Assembly: GCA_034401135.1 (NCBI GenBank)
Contig: JAWZSP010000004.1
Span: 2,790,001 to 2,854,000 of the forward strand
Direction: 5' to 3'
Source: Volutella citrinella
Lineage: Eukaryota > Ascomycota > Sordariomycetes > Hypocreales > Nectriaceae
Length of the DNA stretch: 64,000 bases
Position 1 is the first letter of the stretch, and each line of letters begins with the position of its first letter. Of this stretch, positions 1 through 11,584 are shown in pieces. The position numbers were made by a program, and so were the translations under genes. Under the pieces are notes generated by a model. The model ran no database searches. It saw only the letters and a program-made list of their open reading frames with translations, and was not told the origin of the DNA.

Positions 1-2321
1 TACGATGGCGATTTGTTTATCCAGCTCCTCCGTATTCTTGAACACAAGCTCAGCTGCCGGTCTTCCCTTTGCATTGCTCGTGGCTGTCTGCCTCTCATAT
101 CCGTATTCCAGGAAGAAGGCTGTGCTTTGCACCTTGCTAAAGAGCATTTCGATGATGAGTTCGGGTCGCTGCTCAATTTTCTTGAAGCATCTTCGCAAGA
201 TCTGCTTGACAAGCTCCTCCCATTCCTTATACGTGCTGGATGACTTGTCCAGCGCCTCCGGACCCTTGATCATGTTATAGAGCAGGTGAATAATGTCCAC
301 GCGAAACAGCATGACGCTCATTTCCTGCTTAAACGCCACTCTGTAAAAGTATCGATGGGCCCGTTTGAGCTGCGTGTCGTTGAGGTCGCGGTAGTACCTT
401 GTAAACTTGACAAAGGTATCGACAACGGTTTGGGGAGTAAATTTTGAAGCAAACCGGCTGAAGTCGAACTTGCGCTCTTTGTTCGTCTTCTCGACGTGAT
501 CTTGGTCGGTTTCTGAATCATCGTTTTCGTCATTTTGGTCTTCTTCCTCGCCTGCTTGCTGAGCTTGCTTCTTTTTCTGACGCATGCGCTTTCGTGAGCG
601 GACCTGCATATCGGCATTTTGCTTGGAATAGGATTCCAGAACACGCAGGAAATGATGGACCAGCTCCGTGGCGGCGTCTAGGTAGTTGAAGCCTTGGTCT
701 TTGTACGTCTTGATGACATTTGCAATCATTTCATGTGTAGTCTCTTCATAGAAGAGGCGGCTGAGAACGTTCTCGGCAATCTCTTCGTTGTCCTCGTTAC
801 CAGAATCAGACATCTCCTGGACCGTCAGCAAAATCTGCGTGAAACATTGCATGACAGCGGTCAGCTCAGACCAATCCTTCATCTCGTAGGCCTGTTGCAA
901 ACTCCTATTGAGGGTAATGAACATCTCTTGGTTCAGAACGCCCGCCACAAGGTTAAAGCTGCTGACATTCTCATCATCTTGCTTCGCCGACTGGTTCTTG
1001 GATTTGCGTCGCACGCGCTCCGCCTCCAAGAACCAAGAAACCAGGTAAAAGAACTGTCGTCGGTGATATTGCATCACATGGGGCGCCTCGCGGTCTATCG
1101 TTTTGCGAATGTGCTGGAATAGCGGGTTGAAGCCCGAGTCCAGAAAGTCTTCAACAAATGAGCGGAGCTGATCGTTGGCTCGAGCATTAAGCTTGGTTGG
1201 TAAGCCCAAGTCTTTCTCGTCCTTATCCGCTTTCCTCGCCCTGCGAGGCGGCCGGAAAGTCTTGACACTGTCCATCTTTTGCGTCCGCCTAGCTGGGTCT
1301 GCCAGAGCATCCTGGCCCGACAAAGACGACAGTTTGCCGTCCTCTCGCTTCACCCAGATCATGGTACCGAACCGATTGTGGCGGGTCGGGCCTTTCCGAT
1401 TATACGCCTTCAGCATGGCGGACTCTTTGTTCATCATTTCCGACAACTCTCCGGCCTTGGCTCTGTTCAACTGCTGTTCGTTCATAAAGAGCTTCTTGAC
1501 ATCCACTTGCTTGACAAGGTGGTATATGATTTCCATGACTGACGTGTCCTCAGTTCGGAAGTCCTCGCCCATGTTGGAGGCGACAGTGAGCAGGACGAGG
1601 AAAATGTCCTGGTATGAGAAGGCGTCGATGGTGGCAGATCTGGAAATTTGTGATTCGTCGCCGTCGTACTGAATGTTGGCAGGGGGCTCGATCATGGCAA
1701 TGTTGCGGAGGAAGAAAAGGACAAGCTTGATGATGCCTTGGTCGCGCGCGGTTCGGTCGCCGATAGGCACGGCCATGGCAGGAAGTGCTGTTCTAGCGGC
1801 ACTATGAAGAATGCGGGCGCCATCAAAGTTAATAATGGCTCTCTTATAAGCAACCTGAGCAAGCTCAAGCACTGGCATGTGTCGATGATGGTTGATCGTC
1901 ATGACCTCTCGGTCTCGCTCCATGGGCCAGGTCAGAGGGACTAGGATCTCGAAGCAGGCTAAAGTTATCCTGGCTTTGTACTTGCTTGCCGTGTCGTTCT
2001 CGGCCCATAGCGACAGGATGGGGAGCAAGTCCCCTTCAACCAAGTTGGCTTCGTGGATGCACCGCGCAACATCCATGCGGTTTGTTTTCTCGTCGTAGAA
2101 GCGGATCCATCGTTTTATGTCGCGCAATACCTCGAGGGCATCGTCTCCAAGTTGATAGCGTCCATCATCCTCTGCACTCACACCACCAAGCTATAAAAGG
2201 AGTCAGGGTCGAGGGCGTCTGCCAATAGTTATCAAATGGTACGTACGGCGGAGACGAGGCTGTTGATGTGCGCTCGAACTTCTGGATGGACAATGTCGGT
2301 GCTTCCATCCGCAAGCTCCAT
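1..2321 (-). CDS. tof1: Tof1/Timeless-family fork protection protein (3' part missing)
   Basis: Homologue of Tof1/Swi1/Timeless, which with Csm3/Tipin travels with the replisome, stabilises paused forks and supports checkpoint signalling in the nucleus. Exon 1 is 2247-2321 and exon 2 is 1-2190, joined across a 56-nt intron (2191-2246, donor GTACGT). The start was chosen because the first residues, [18 protein letters not shown], followed by LGG and later [12 protein letters not shown], match the conserved N terminus of fungal Tof1. The frame stays open to base 1, giving about 755 residues; family members are usually longer than 1,100, so the C-terminal third lies outside the window. Visible features are the helical Timeless core, including [12 protein letters not shown], and a basic/acidic linker near residues 570-600 with a KRMRQKKK stretch followed by an Asp/Glu run. 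The gene is divergent from the neighbouring dehydrogenase and shares a 450-bp promoter with it. The identification rests on motif recognition. Confidence 0.9.
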
Positions 2322-2771
2322 GGCTGCGGTTGGGCTCAGTGAGTCTGGCGAGTTGCAGTCGGCATGCACTCGGCGAGCGTTGGCTGTGGTATCGCAAAAT
2401 AGTACGTGCTGCCACCAGTTTTCCGCTGGAGACGCGACCGGGGCGCCTGGACGCGTCAAGCCGCCGGACCGTGTTTAATTGGAAAGCGGGGCGATTAGCG
2501 ATTGTGATAAGATAAGATAGGGACAATCGATAGCCCATATTACTTACCAGCACCCCGGTGGTGTCTCCCGTCGGCTCCGGCACTTTGAAAAGCCGCCCGC
2601 AGGCCGAGGTTACCCGCTATTAGTTGGTTTGTTACGGGCGGTTGGCAGGTACCGGTACCGAAGGCCTTATGCCGTCGCCTGTTGTCAACCGGAGGGCCCC
2701 ATGGAGTAAGTACTAACACCCAGCGACCGAGACAATCCTGTCCACCACAACATCCGCTCCCTTCATACACA
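2322..2771. promoter_or_regulatory. Shared divergent promoter region, tof1 / hydroxyacyl-CoA dehydrogenase
   Basis: This 450-bp gap separates two start codons facing away from each other, so it should hold both promoters. The only sharp structure I see is a 12-bp perfect palindrome made of two GGTACC units at 2648-2659. No convincing TATA box or coding frame stands out. Assignment as promoter is inferred from gene orientation. Confidence 0.5.
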
Positions 2772-3866
2772 ATGGCTGCCTCAATTCTCCGTATGCGGTC
2801 GCTCGCAGCCGCGCGCCAAGTGCGCACCTTCAGCTCTTCCCCTCGGCAGTACGCCGCCGCTGAGGTCAAGACGCTTGGCGTCATCGGTGCTGGCCAGATG
2901 GTGAGGCCGTCCATTCCTGGCATGTGAAGATGCCAACGAGTAGATATCAGAATCAGAACTGACCGCAACCGCCAACGCAGGGTTTGGGAATTGCTCTCGT
3001 AGCTGCCCTGAAGGCCCAGGTACCCGTCACTGTCATTGACAACTCCGATAAGGCTCTCCAAAAGGGCCTCGCATTCGCAGGTTTGGGTGCCCAATGGCTC
3101 AACACTGGCTTGCGGACACTGACCCGTACCTACAGACAAGCTGCTAGCAAAGGATGTGTCAAAGTCCCGGATCACCCAGGAGCAGGCCGACCAGGCACGT
3201 GGTCTCTTGACTCCCAGCACCAAGATTGAGGACCTTTCATCTGTCGACTTTGTCATTGAGGCCGTGCCCGAGATTCCCCAGCTCAAGCTTGACATCTTCA
3301 GCAAGCTCGCCCAGGTTTGCCCCAAGCATGCCATCCTAGCCACAAACACATCTTCGATTTCCATTACCCGCATTGCTGCGGCAACTACCAGTGATCCTAC
3401 GGACACCTCTGCGTCATCTCGCGTCGTCTCCACCCATTTCATGAACCCCGTCCCCGTGCAGAAGGGAGTTGAGATCATCAGCGGCCTGCAGACGAGCCAG
3501 GACACGCTCGACACTGCCGTTGAGTTCTGCAAGAAGATGGGTAAGATCACCTCGGTTTCAGCCGACTCGCCTGGCTTCCTGGCCAACCGCATTTTGATGC
3601 CCTACATCAATGAGGCAGTCATCTGCCTCGAGACCGGCGTGGGAGACCGCGACTCCATCGACTCCATCATGAAGAATGGAACCAATGTGCCCATGGGCCC
3701 TCTGCAGCTTGCTGATTTCATCGGCTTGGACACCTGTCTCGCCATCATGAAGGTTCTCTACGAGGAAACCGCCGATTCCAAGTACAGGCCAAGCGTTCTG
3801 CTCAGGAAAATGGTAGATGCCGGGTGGCTAGGCAAGAAGAGCGGCAAGGGCTTTTACGATTACTGA
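2772..3866 (+). CDS. L-3-hydroxyacyl-CoA dehydrogenase, mitochondrial type
   Basis: Predicted NAD-dependent short-chain L-3-hydroxyacyl-CoA dehydrogenase, which oxidises 3-hydroxyacyl-CoA to 3-ketoacyl-CoA in beta-oxidation. Exons are 2772-2900, 2981-3080 and 3136-3866, giving 319 residues, the usual length for this family. The N terminus (MAASILRMRSLAAARQVR and a Ser-rich stretch) is rich in Arg and Ser and lacks acids, as in a mitochondrial presequence; the C terminus ends FYDY, so no peroxisomal PTS1 is present. The Rossmann motif GVIGAGQMGLGIA is rebuilt exactly across intron 1. Further marks are ATNTSSISIT, the catalytic-His segment STHFMNPVPV, and GFLANRILMPYINEA leading into the C-terminal dimerisation domain. 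Introns are 80 and 55 nt. It could equally be called 3-hydroxybutyryl-CoA dehydrogenase; sequence alone does not set chain-length preference. Confidence 0.93.
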
Positions 3867-6800
3867 ATTATGGGCTGCTTGTACTTTCAACCTGACCGAT
3901 GGCTTTCGCCAAGGGCATTTTAACTATTTAAGATAGGTTCGGCGAAAAAAAGACGCTTGCTAATACGAAGGATGGCCAACCAAGCCGTAGAGCATATCGT
4001 GTTCTTATTGAAAGAGGATAGCATGCAACATCTTCCCGTCTGACCAAAGGTATCTACACTCGGCAACTGGTTACATCAAAGCGGAATATGGATTTCGCCC
4101 GTTATTGGGAGAGAATTGATCTATACTGTCTCCGGCTCACAGACCTGAAGCTACAAGTTCGCCAAAGCTGCCCTGATTGCTTGGACTGTTGTATGGACGC
4201 ACCAAAGGCACACCACCAACTTGAACACATTTCATGGAGAAATGTCGACTAGCATGCACAACCTCAACTAGGTCTTGGCAGGGAAAGAAAAGATTCAAAA
4301 ATACACAGTACACAGGCCGCTAATTCCTTCAAAGATGTGTTTCCTACAGGGTAGAGGAATTCCCCTGACCATTGGGATGCCCAAGGTTTGCCCCACCGTT
4401 GCCCGCCCGCCCGGAAGGGAGCAAATATATCCTCGACAATGCACGTTTGGGGTGGCGGGAGAGGCGATGAAACAAACAGCATGAATCGAAAATGCGGGAA
4501 AAGAGCCAAAAATAGAAGAACCCCCTCCAAGTCAAACTTGTTCAAGCTGCGCTTGTGTGGATTCATTCCTGTTCATTCCCGCCAACACTAGATAGGGGCG
4601 ACTCTGATCGGCCTCCCTGGATCACACCGCGCCATGCCAACCAGTCATTTATTGGACGATTTTTTCAACACTGGTCTGCATACGCTTGAGTTGAATTCTG
4701 TCCAGATGAAAGATCTGCCCCACGACAACAATGATGACATGGCGTTCAATGGGACTGTGTTTGCAAGACCGTGCAAGGCGGACGATGGGATAATTGCGGG
4801 CGGATGAGATGCATGAATCACAACAACATATGCCACACAAGACGTGAGAGCTACCTTGCGGGAGATAGCAAACGGGGTCAACGGGGCGGGACGCGAGGGG
4901 GGCGATCTGATCCGTTGAATCATGCTAAGGCAAGTTGGTAAACGTGTTTGATCATCTCCATGCTGCGTCTCGTTTCTAGTCAAGGGCGTGTGGTTTCATT
5001 TTACGCCATGGACCACGATGGCAGAATCCCAACGGGTTCCAAAACAAGTTGGCTCTGTAGGTGTTATGCTTCGGTAGACATCACATCTCTACTCGACGTT
5101 TCAATCCATGCCGCGTTGGTAGCTCGAGGCGCCGGTTGGTGCTAATGTGAAGGGACTCATCGGACTGACCCTAAGAAGCTGCAGGAGCACCGCCCCAATA
5201 CCTTCTTGCGTTCTGTCAGGTGGTCTCCATTAATTGCAAATTACTTTCTGGGTCCTACATCCATTCCTTCGTCTTTCAGTAGCACGAAAACCTGCGACCA
5301 GAGCGATGATATCGCCGCTGCTTGAAAAGTCAAGGTACCGATTAACTCAGCACACTTCAACATTCTAGATAAAATTATGGCTCAATCACGGACACTGGTA
5401 GCAGTGCTATCATTCAATACCCAGGGACAGGTGAGCTATCAGGTGAGTGGCAAAGCAGACAAGTCGGAAACAACAAGGAACCGCCAGGGTATCCTGGACG
5501 GATCTAATATAAAGGAAAAGAAAGTTGACAACAAGGGCGGGCAAAAAGTGCCACGAAAAAGGGGTGGAATAAATAAATAAAGAAACGGGATGAAGAAAAG
5601 AAATGCTGGACGTGTGCAAGCGTAGAATATCACATCTCCGTTATGCTCGGGCATCGCAAGAGGTGGAATCTGGTGTTGCCGAAATCGTTGCGTGGAGTAT
5701 GTCCGCAAATCACACAAATAGGCTACGCTTGTCATGCGAAGCCACCCTTGTTTACATTATTGCAAGTCAGTAGTCTCGCTCGGCTGTTTGCTCTCTGTTG
5801 ACTCCCCGGTCGTGGCTAGTTCAAAAGGTGAAACAAGCTGCAAGGGCCGAAGAAAGGCTGAAATGGGTCATCCTTGATTGACAGGCTCCAACAGGGAACG
5901 TACAAGTGTGGATTGAGACATTATTCACACCGCACGGGTCTGTTGGCCACTGTCCGAGACTCGGAGATTCCGTGGATTGGCTTCATGGACATGGCATGGG
6001 CGTACGACATCGTGGTCCCGGTGAAGGCGGGAAAACAGCCCCGGTAGGTGGAATTGTCGGTGCTGAGGGCACTCATTCGGGGCCACAGGCAGAGCCGTGC
6101 CTCTCACCGAACAACAGACGGCTTGAGAGTCGCAGGTTCTTAAGACAACGCAGTCAGCCTCAGCTTCCACGCGATTCATGATCTAACCACGCGTTGCCTG
6201 ACAACATGTCATGGGGCTATCTGGTTGCCGCTAGACAATGTCGCTTGTACTGAAGCGCCACGATCTGGGTGAAGGTGAAGGTGATCTGCACATGGTTGAC
6301 CTCATTATGAGAAAGCGTCTCCCAGGAAATCTGCTTCAAGGTAGGTTCCTCAGTAAAGTGACCTGTTGTCATTATTAAAAAAAAAACAAAAAAACCACAC
6401 CCTGGCCGTGTGATCAGGTTCATGTTGCTGGGAAGCCAGCAGACGGGCAGTCACGCTTCCTGTGCGCCCAGGTATCCAACATTTTCGAGATTGAAGAAAC
6501 AAGCGGCCAATGGTCCCTTCCGTTGATGAGGCGCCTCGCAAAATTCGAGGGTGTATAAATGCACTCTCGTTCGTAATTAATGATGTTTTTCAACCCAACG
6601 GCCTGCCCTTGCAAGTTTCTACGCGGAAAGAAGCCGGACGGGATGTTGTGCCTGTCCAAATTAGATGAAGCCAGCGAGACCAGGATCATGAATCAGATCT
6701 GACTATGTGGAAAACCACGCCATAAAGGCCCTTTCTCTGTGGTTGTGGTTGCAAAACCCACCATGGCATTTCTTTACGTTGACTTCCCCCTTTCTTTGTT

Positions 6801-9800
6801 CCTACAACAAGCTTTTGCAGCTTTTTTTCGATCTTGGGGTCCATGCCTCTGCGGAAAGAATGACGACGCATAATCAACAGAAACAAGCTCTCAGAGCACA
6901 GTGCGGAGTTGCTGTGACGCTGTCATTGTCTCCCCCCGGGGTGGGCGTAGTCTGTTCCAGTCGATGGCTGCTAGGGACACTTCGTGAATGCGATGGGCAA
7001 TGCGCCATGTCCAGGGTCCCCAAGCATGCCTGTGCGCGCCCTCCTCCATCATTGAGGGGTTGTGGGTAGCGATTCGCTCCTGAAATCTGGGGCTGTGTGG
7101 GTACCCTTGATGGGCTGCCCTAGGGTCGTGAAGAGACTGAAGATTGGAGAGGAGACTTCTTGATTGAGGCCCATTCTCCATGCCATTGGTATCGGCACTA
7201 ACACGTTGGCGCCCGCCTCGTGCAGCTTTTATTTACTGCTAGTAATAGTAGTAATCAATCGGGGATGGATGGCACATGGCCAGACGATCTCTCGGACCGT
7301 TTGAACTGCATATCGCCGTGACCTGGCCGTATGCTTCTGTATCAACCACCCGCGTGTGTAGGTAGGAGGCGGTTTTTGACTTGCACAAGCTTTTGAATCG
7401 AGGGCTGTCTGATCCTTCGCACGTAGGACTAGCATTGCCATCCTTATTGGTACCTCTTGCAGCTTTCGTACCGGCCTGGGTGCTGGGTGCTTGGTGCTGA
7501 GGGCTGGGTTCTGGGTGCCATATTATCTGACTCGATCCCTGTGAATGCATTGGCTCCTTCCATGAGCCAGCGTCAAGGCAGAGCACGCACAGTACACGCC
7601 AGGCCTCTTAACCAATGCGTTTTTGTTGTAGCGTTCCGCGCGCTTGCATGGTTCTGAACCCGACTTTGCACGCTATCGTGGCACGAGAAATCGGGGTGTG
7701 AGAACCAAGTAGCTTGGGGCTAGACAACGGTCAGAGCGCGTTTCGCCAGGTACAGCCGGCCACCTGGGTGATCCTCCTGCCCCACCCTTACTGCCGCAAT
7801 GTCGCATGGCATCTACCAGTTGAGGCCGGACAGCCATGGCAACGTACACCGTTGAATGATGGACTGGGCTTGGGATGAACCAACAGGCCCCGGTCCGGAT
7901 TCTTGGGACGTCGACAACCAAGATCAACTGTCTTACCAGCGATGGCGGGAAGCTTTGAGGTTGCGTGCTGTCTCACCAAGGTCCGGATCTGGAGTGTGTT
8001 TCTGTTAGTGGTGAGGAAAGGGGACTGAAGCGTCAGCTGGAAGCAAGAAGATAATTAGCAGAACTTTTCAACCATGGCAAAGCGCCCTCTGTCTCCATCC
8101 GGTGTGCTGCTGGTTTCCAGGATCTTCGGCTTTGGAGATGCTGTCACTCCTTGGCTGGCCACCCACTTTGTGTGGGATCCATGTCCTTGTATCACCTCGG
8201 GTCATCCAATACTGCACATCGGTCTCCATCGGCGCAGTTGGCATCGAGTGTCAGCGCCATTTGCAACTACCCAGTGGTTAGGATGAAACCACTGGGTGGC
8301 CAGCTCCGATGCTGGATCCCGGCGATGCCGTGGGACTGTCCTCCAGACGAGGATATATCGACCTTTGGCAGAAGTACGGTTGGTGGCTTGCGCACAGCAC
8401 CTGCCGGCATATGCTGCGTACCTACCTACACATGCGCAGTCAGCAAAAGGACCCGGCAGCCAGCTAGATAGCCAACCAGCAAGCATTTGTGCCTCTCCAT
8501 CTCATGCATCGCCCTACCCAACCGAAACCGAAGCTGCTGAGCAAGCCGTCATGCATTGCTGTAACCAACAGGTACTAGAGGTACTAAGTAGTAGTAATTT
8601 TCGCACGGGTGGTCGCTTGGGCAGTCGCGGCTACCATCTCAACGGCAGCCTGGCTCTTACCCTATTGACGAGGGCCGTCGAAGGCAGGCAGGAATGGGCT
8701 GGCCGCCTGGCAGGGCAGCGACCGCAACCTCAACGAGGTGCGGCGTATTGTGCCTGGCCTCGTCATGGCTCACCTCAGTTAGGATCACTGCCCCAGTCGC
8801 GGCTTCAACGAACCCAAACCGCAGCCACGCCCTCGACCGTTTGCCTCGACCACTCTTCTCCTAGCGGTCCCCTCCCATGGTTCTGGTCCCAGGCAACTGT
8901 CGTCACGGGAAAGGGTCCATGCTGAGAGTCCCTGCACACTGAGGATTACTTGCTCCTACGCCGCTGTGCCATATTATTGTATTATTAGCACTTCTGCCGG
9001 AGAGCCCACGCTACTGCTGGCTCTAATGATCCGGGGTCTTCAATATGGCCAGCTCCTCATACAAGATCATCGATTATTACCGCCGTTCGGGTCCGAAAAT
9101 GAAACTAGCAGGCCACCGGCGAGTCCACCGTCTTGGCAGAGACACTTGCCGTGACGAGAGCTTTGGGCACAGCACCATCAGCCGTAGGGGCATCCCGCCG
9201 CAACAGTCAGCCGCTCCGTTTGTGAACTGCCCCAAACATGGAAACGCTCGTTGGCCTTGGTTTTGCCTAGGAGTTTCAATACCCGAAGCTCCCCATACGA
9301 TACGAGCTTGCTGGAGTAGCGTCTTGGGGGGCTGCGCAAAGAAATGCGATGGATTATTGATTCAGAAACGTCACCCAGCTCGACGACCAAGGACTACGAC
9401 CATCGCCTGCCAAGCTGCCAGCCCTGTACAGTAGGTACCAAGGACCAAGGTCTCGTTCCTGAAGATCTGCGCGGTTACCCCTGTTGGCTAGTGGGCTTGG
9501 AGCCGCGTGTTCACCATTCTCGTTCCAGCACCATTTTACCAGACACTGGGGTACAATGTCTCATCTCGCCCTCGTTTGTCATGCGCCTATTCGTGCACAC
9601 GCACGCACAGCACATCCACCTTGTCTCGCTCTGTTGACCGCTCGACCGCTGGTTGCAGCTTGCAAGCCCGGACCTGGCCACTTCTGTTGTCAAAGATCAC
9701 CCACAGGGCCCTCCCCATCGTTCATCTCGTCCTGGTTGGGTCACTCGAGGGAGTTTTCTGTTTGCTTGACAGGGTGCCCCTTCTGTTCTCCATCTCATCT

Positions 9801-10544
9801 GAGCAGGCCCTGGCTGTGACACAGCCCCTGCCCACTTATAGAATCCCTGTCCAGGAAGTGCTTGCCATTGGTACAGAGCCCCATCCACGTCGGCCCATGA
9901 TTCGCCTGTTCGTCGCTGCCTCACTCGTTCTGCACAGTTGGTGGGCAGCGGGGTGGGTTTCTGTTCTGTTCATCTTCTCACTCCTCAAAAGGCTCGCCTC
10001 TTGACGCATCTCTCATTGGCCACAGAAGAGTTTCAACACTGATACAAATCATCCCATGCACCCAACCGCAGAATTGACACAATGTAATGAGCATGGGACC
10101 AATGAGGGCTTGACAGGCTTCTGATCGGGGGACTTGCGGGTCTCGCCAGCGCCTGCCCCTCATTTGGAGTGGGCTGTCGATCGATACCTACTGCTTGGTA
10201 CATCCGTACTGTGCTATTCAGGATTCACTGCGTCCGTACCACAATCCTACCAATGCCCGGGAAGACGAGACCTCCCGCTTATTCGAAAAGGTAGGCTTCC
10301 TCTACACACACCCTGGAGTAAACTCCCTGACTGCTTCGCCTCCGTTGCTGCGTAGGCCTCAAGCCACGGGTGTGCTGCTGGGGTGTTGGGGCTGTGAGAT
10401 GTCGAGCGGCTACCGCGTTCTGTCCGTGGAAAATTGATACTTTGTCCAACAGCAGCCTCTCCGTTCCCGTTTCCAGTTCTGGCTCGGCTCTCTGCCAGGC
10501 AACGAGCGGCTCTTCCCCTGCCCAAGCTCCTCATCGCGGCGAGG

Positions 10545-10605
10545 CACACAGCACACAGCACACAGCACACAGCACACAGCACACAGCACACAGCACACAG
10601 CACAC
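10545..10605. repeat. CACACAG heptamer tandem repeat
   Basis: Eight perfect head-to-tail copies of the 7-bp unit CACACAG run from 10545 to 10600, followed by a partial copy to 10605. There are no spacers, so it is a minisatellite and not a CRISPR array. It lies about 1 kb upstream of the homeobox start codon, possibly within its promoter or leader. Confidence 0.95.
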
Positions 10606-10863
10606 CACCCCGAGTGATGGGGGGTTTATCGCGGGAGGAGCTTTGGAGGAACCTGGCGTATTCTGAAATTTAGAGGGAGGGTGTGTGATTGGCCCTGTGG
10701 ACCATGCGACATCAAGCCTCAAACAGGACCGGATCACCCGCCTTGCTCCGCAGGTACCGTGCGAAATCACCCCCACCTATCCATCGCCGTTGTTTCCACT
10801 ACCGGCGTTGGCCCCAGTACTTCGTCGCATCCTCTGGAGATGTCTGCCCCTTGGAATTATGCC

Positions 10864-10876
10864 CGCGCGCGCGCGC
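10864..10876. repeat. Alternating CG dinucleotide run
   Basis: A 13-bp uninterrupted alternating C/G tract. Such purine-pyrimidine alternation can adopt Z-DNA and is a CpG-dense point inside otherwise mixed-composition intergenic DNA. Confidence 0.85.
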
Positions 10877-11584
10877 GCCAGCACCAATGACAAGGGCTGC
10901 GGCGAAGGTAGTCCCTGTCCCGGTCACCCTGCAAGGTCTACCAGTTGCGGGTGCGGGCCATGGCACTCGGGGCGATCATACATCCCCGCCAGGAGTGTTG
11001 CCATGGCTTGAACCACTGGCATATATTTCCAACCCTACCACGCAGACCAATTCCCGGTTTCACACCTCGCTGTCTTCGTACCTTTCTTCGCTTCTTTTCC
11101 TGACGGCTACCCATGCCTTGATTCTTTCTTTCTTGATCGACCGGTGACTTGTGTAGCAACAATTGCCGTTGTCCACTCCCTTCATTCTCTTGCAGTACTC
11201 TCCTTAACGAGCTTTTTCTTACCATTTACCACACTCCCTTCTTTGACCCCAGTACTGGCCTCTTGAGAGAATATAGCTTCTTCAAATCTTGACTTGCAAC
11301 GCTACAATCCTAGCGTTCAGATACCAACATTTAAGGGCTCCTGTTCTTTTCAAGTTGTTCCATTTCATTTTCCAGCCTGGACAGCTCAGCCTCAGTCTGG
11401 CAGCCCGGATCTCTCTTTCTTCGTGCTCCATTCCCATTCTTTTCATCATACTTGGCTGAAGCTACTTTGATATCTTGCCCCGAGCTTTGTTTGAACACTG
11501 GACTCGCAACTCTCGATCGTCGCTGCTCAAGCATCAAACACTACCCAGGCGCCGATCTCTCATCCTTCAGAAACCACCTCACAA

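Larger units (their letters stand above)
3867..11584. other. 7.7-kb gene-poor region upstream of the homeobox gene
   Basis: I found no frame here with recognisable domains, conserved motifs or believable exon structure. Short open frames occur on both strands, the longest about 209 codons at 8296-8925, but none resembles a known protein. The right part, from about 9500, becomes rich in C and T tracts such as the TTCTTT and CTTCTTTTCC runs near 11090-11240, as expected for fungal promoter and 5' UTR DNA. It contains a heptamer repeat (10545-10605) and an alternating CG run (10864-10876). The most likely role is the 3' flank of the dehydrogenase on the left and a long control region plus leader of the homeobox gene on the right. 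Noncoding RNA genes cannot be excluded. Confidence 0.5.

Noticed and set aside
2540..3592. 350-codon - strand frame
   Set aside because: Covers the promoter and body of the hydroxyacyl-CoA dehydrogenase on the opposite strand, without any recognisable motif.
8296..8925. 209-codon + strand frame in the long gap
   Set aside because: No conserved motif, mixed low-complexity composition and no supporting splice or start context; chance length is plausible in GC-balanced DNA.
10545..10605. Candidate CRISPR-like array
   Set aside because: The units are 7 bp with no spacers, in a eukaryotic genome; it is a simple minisatellite.
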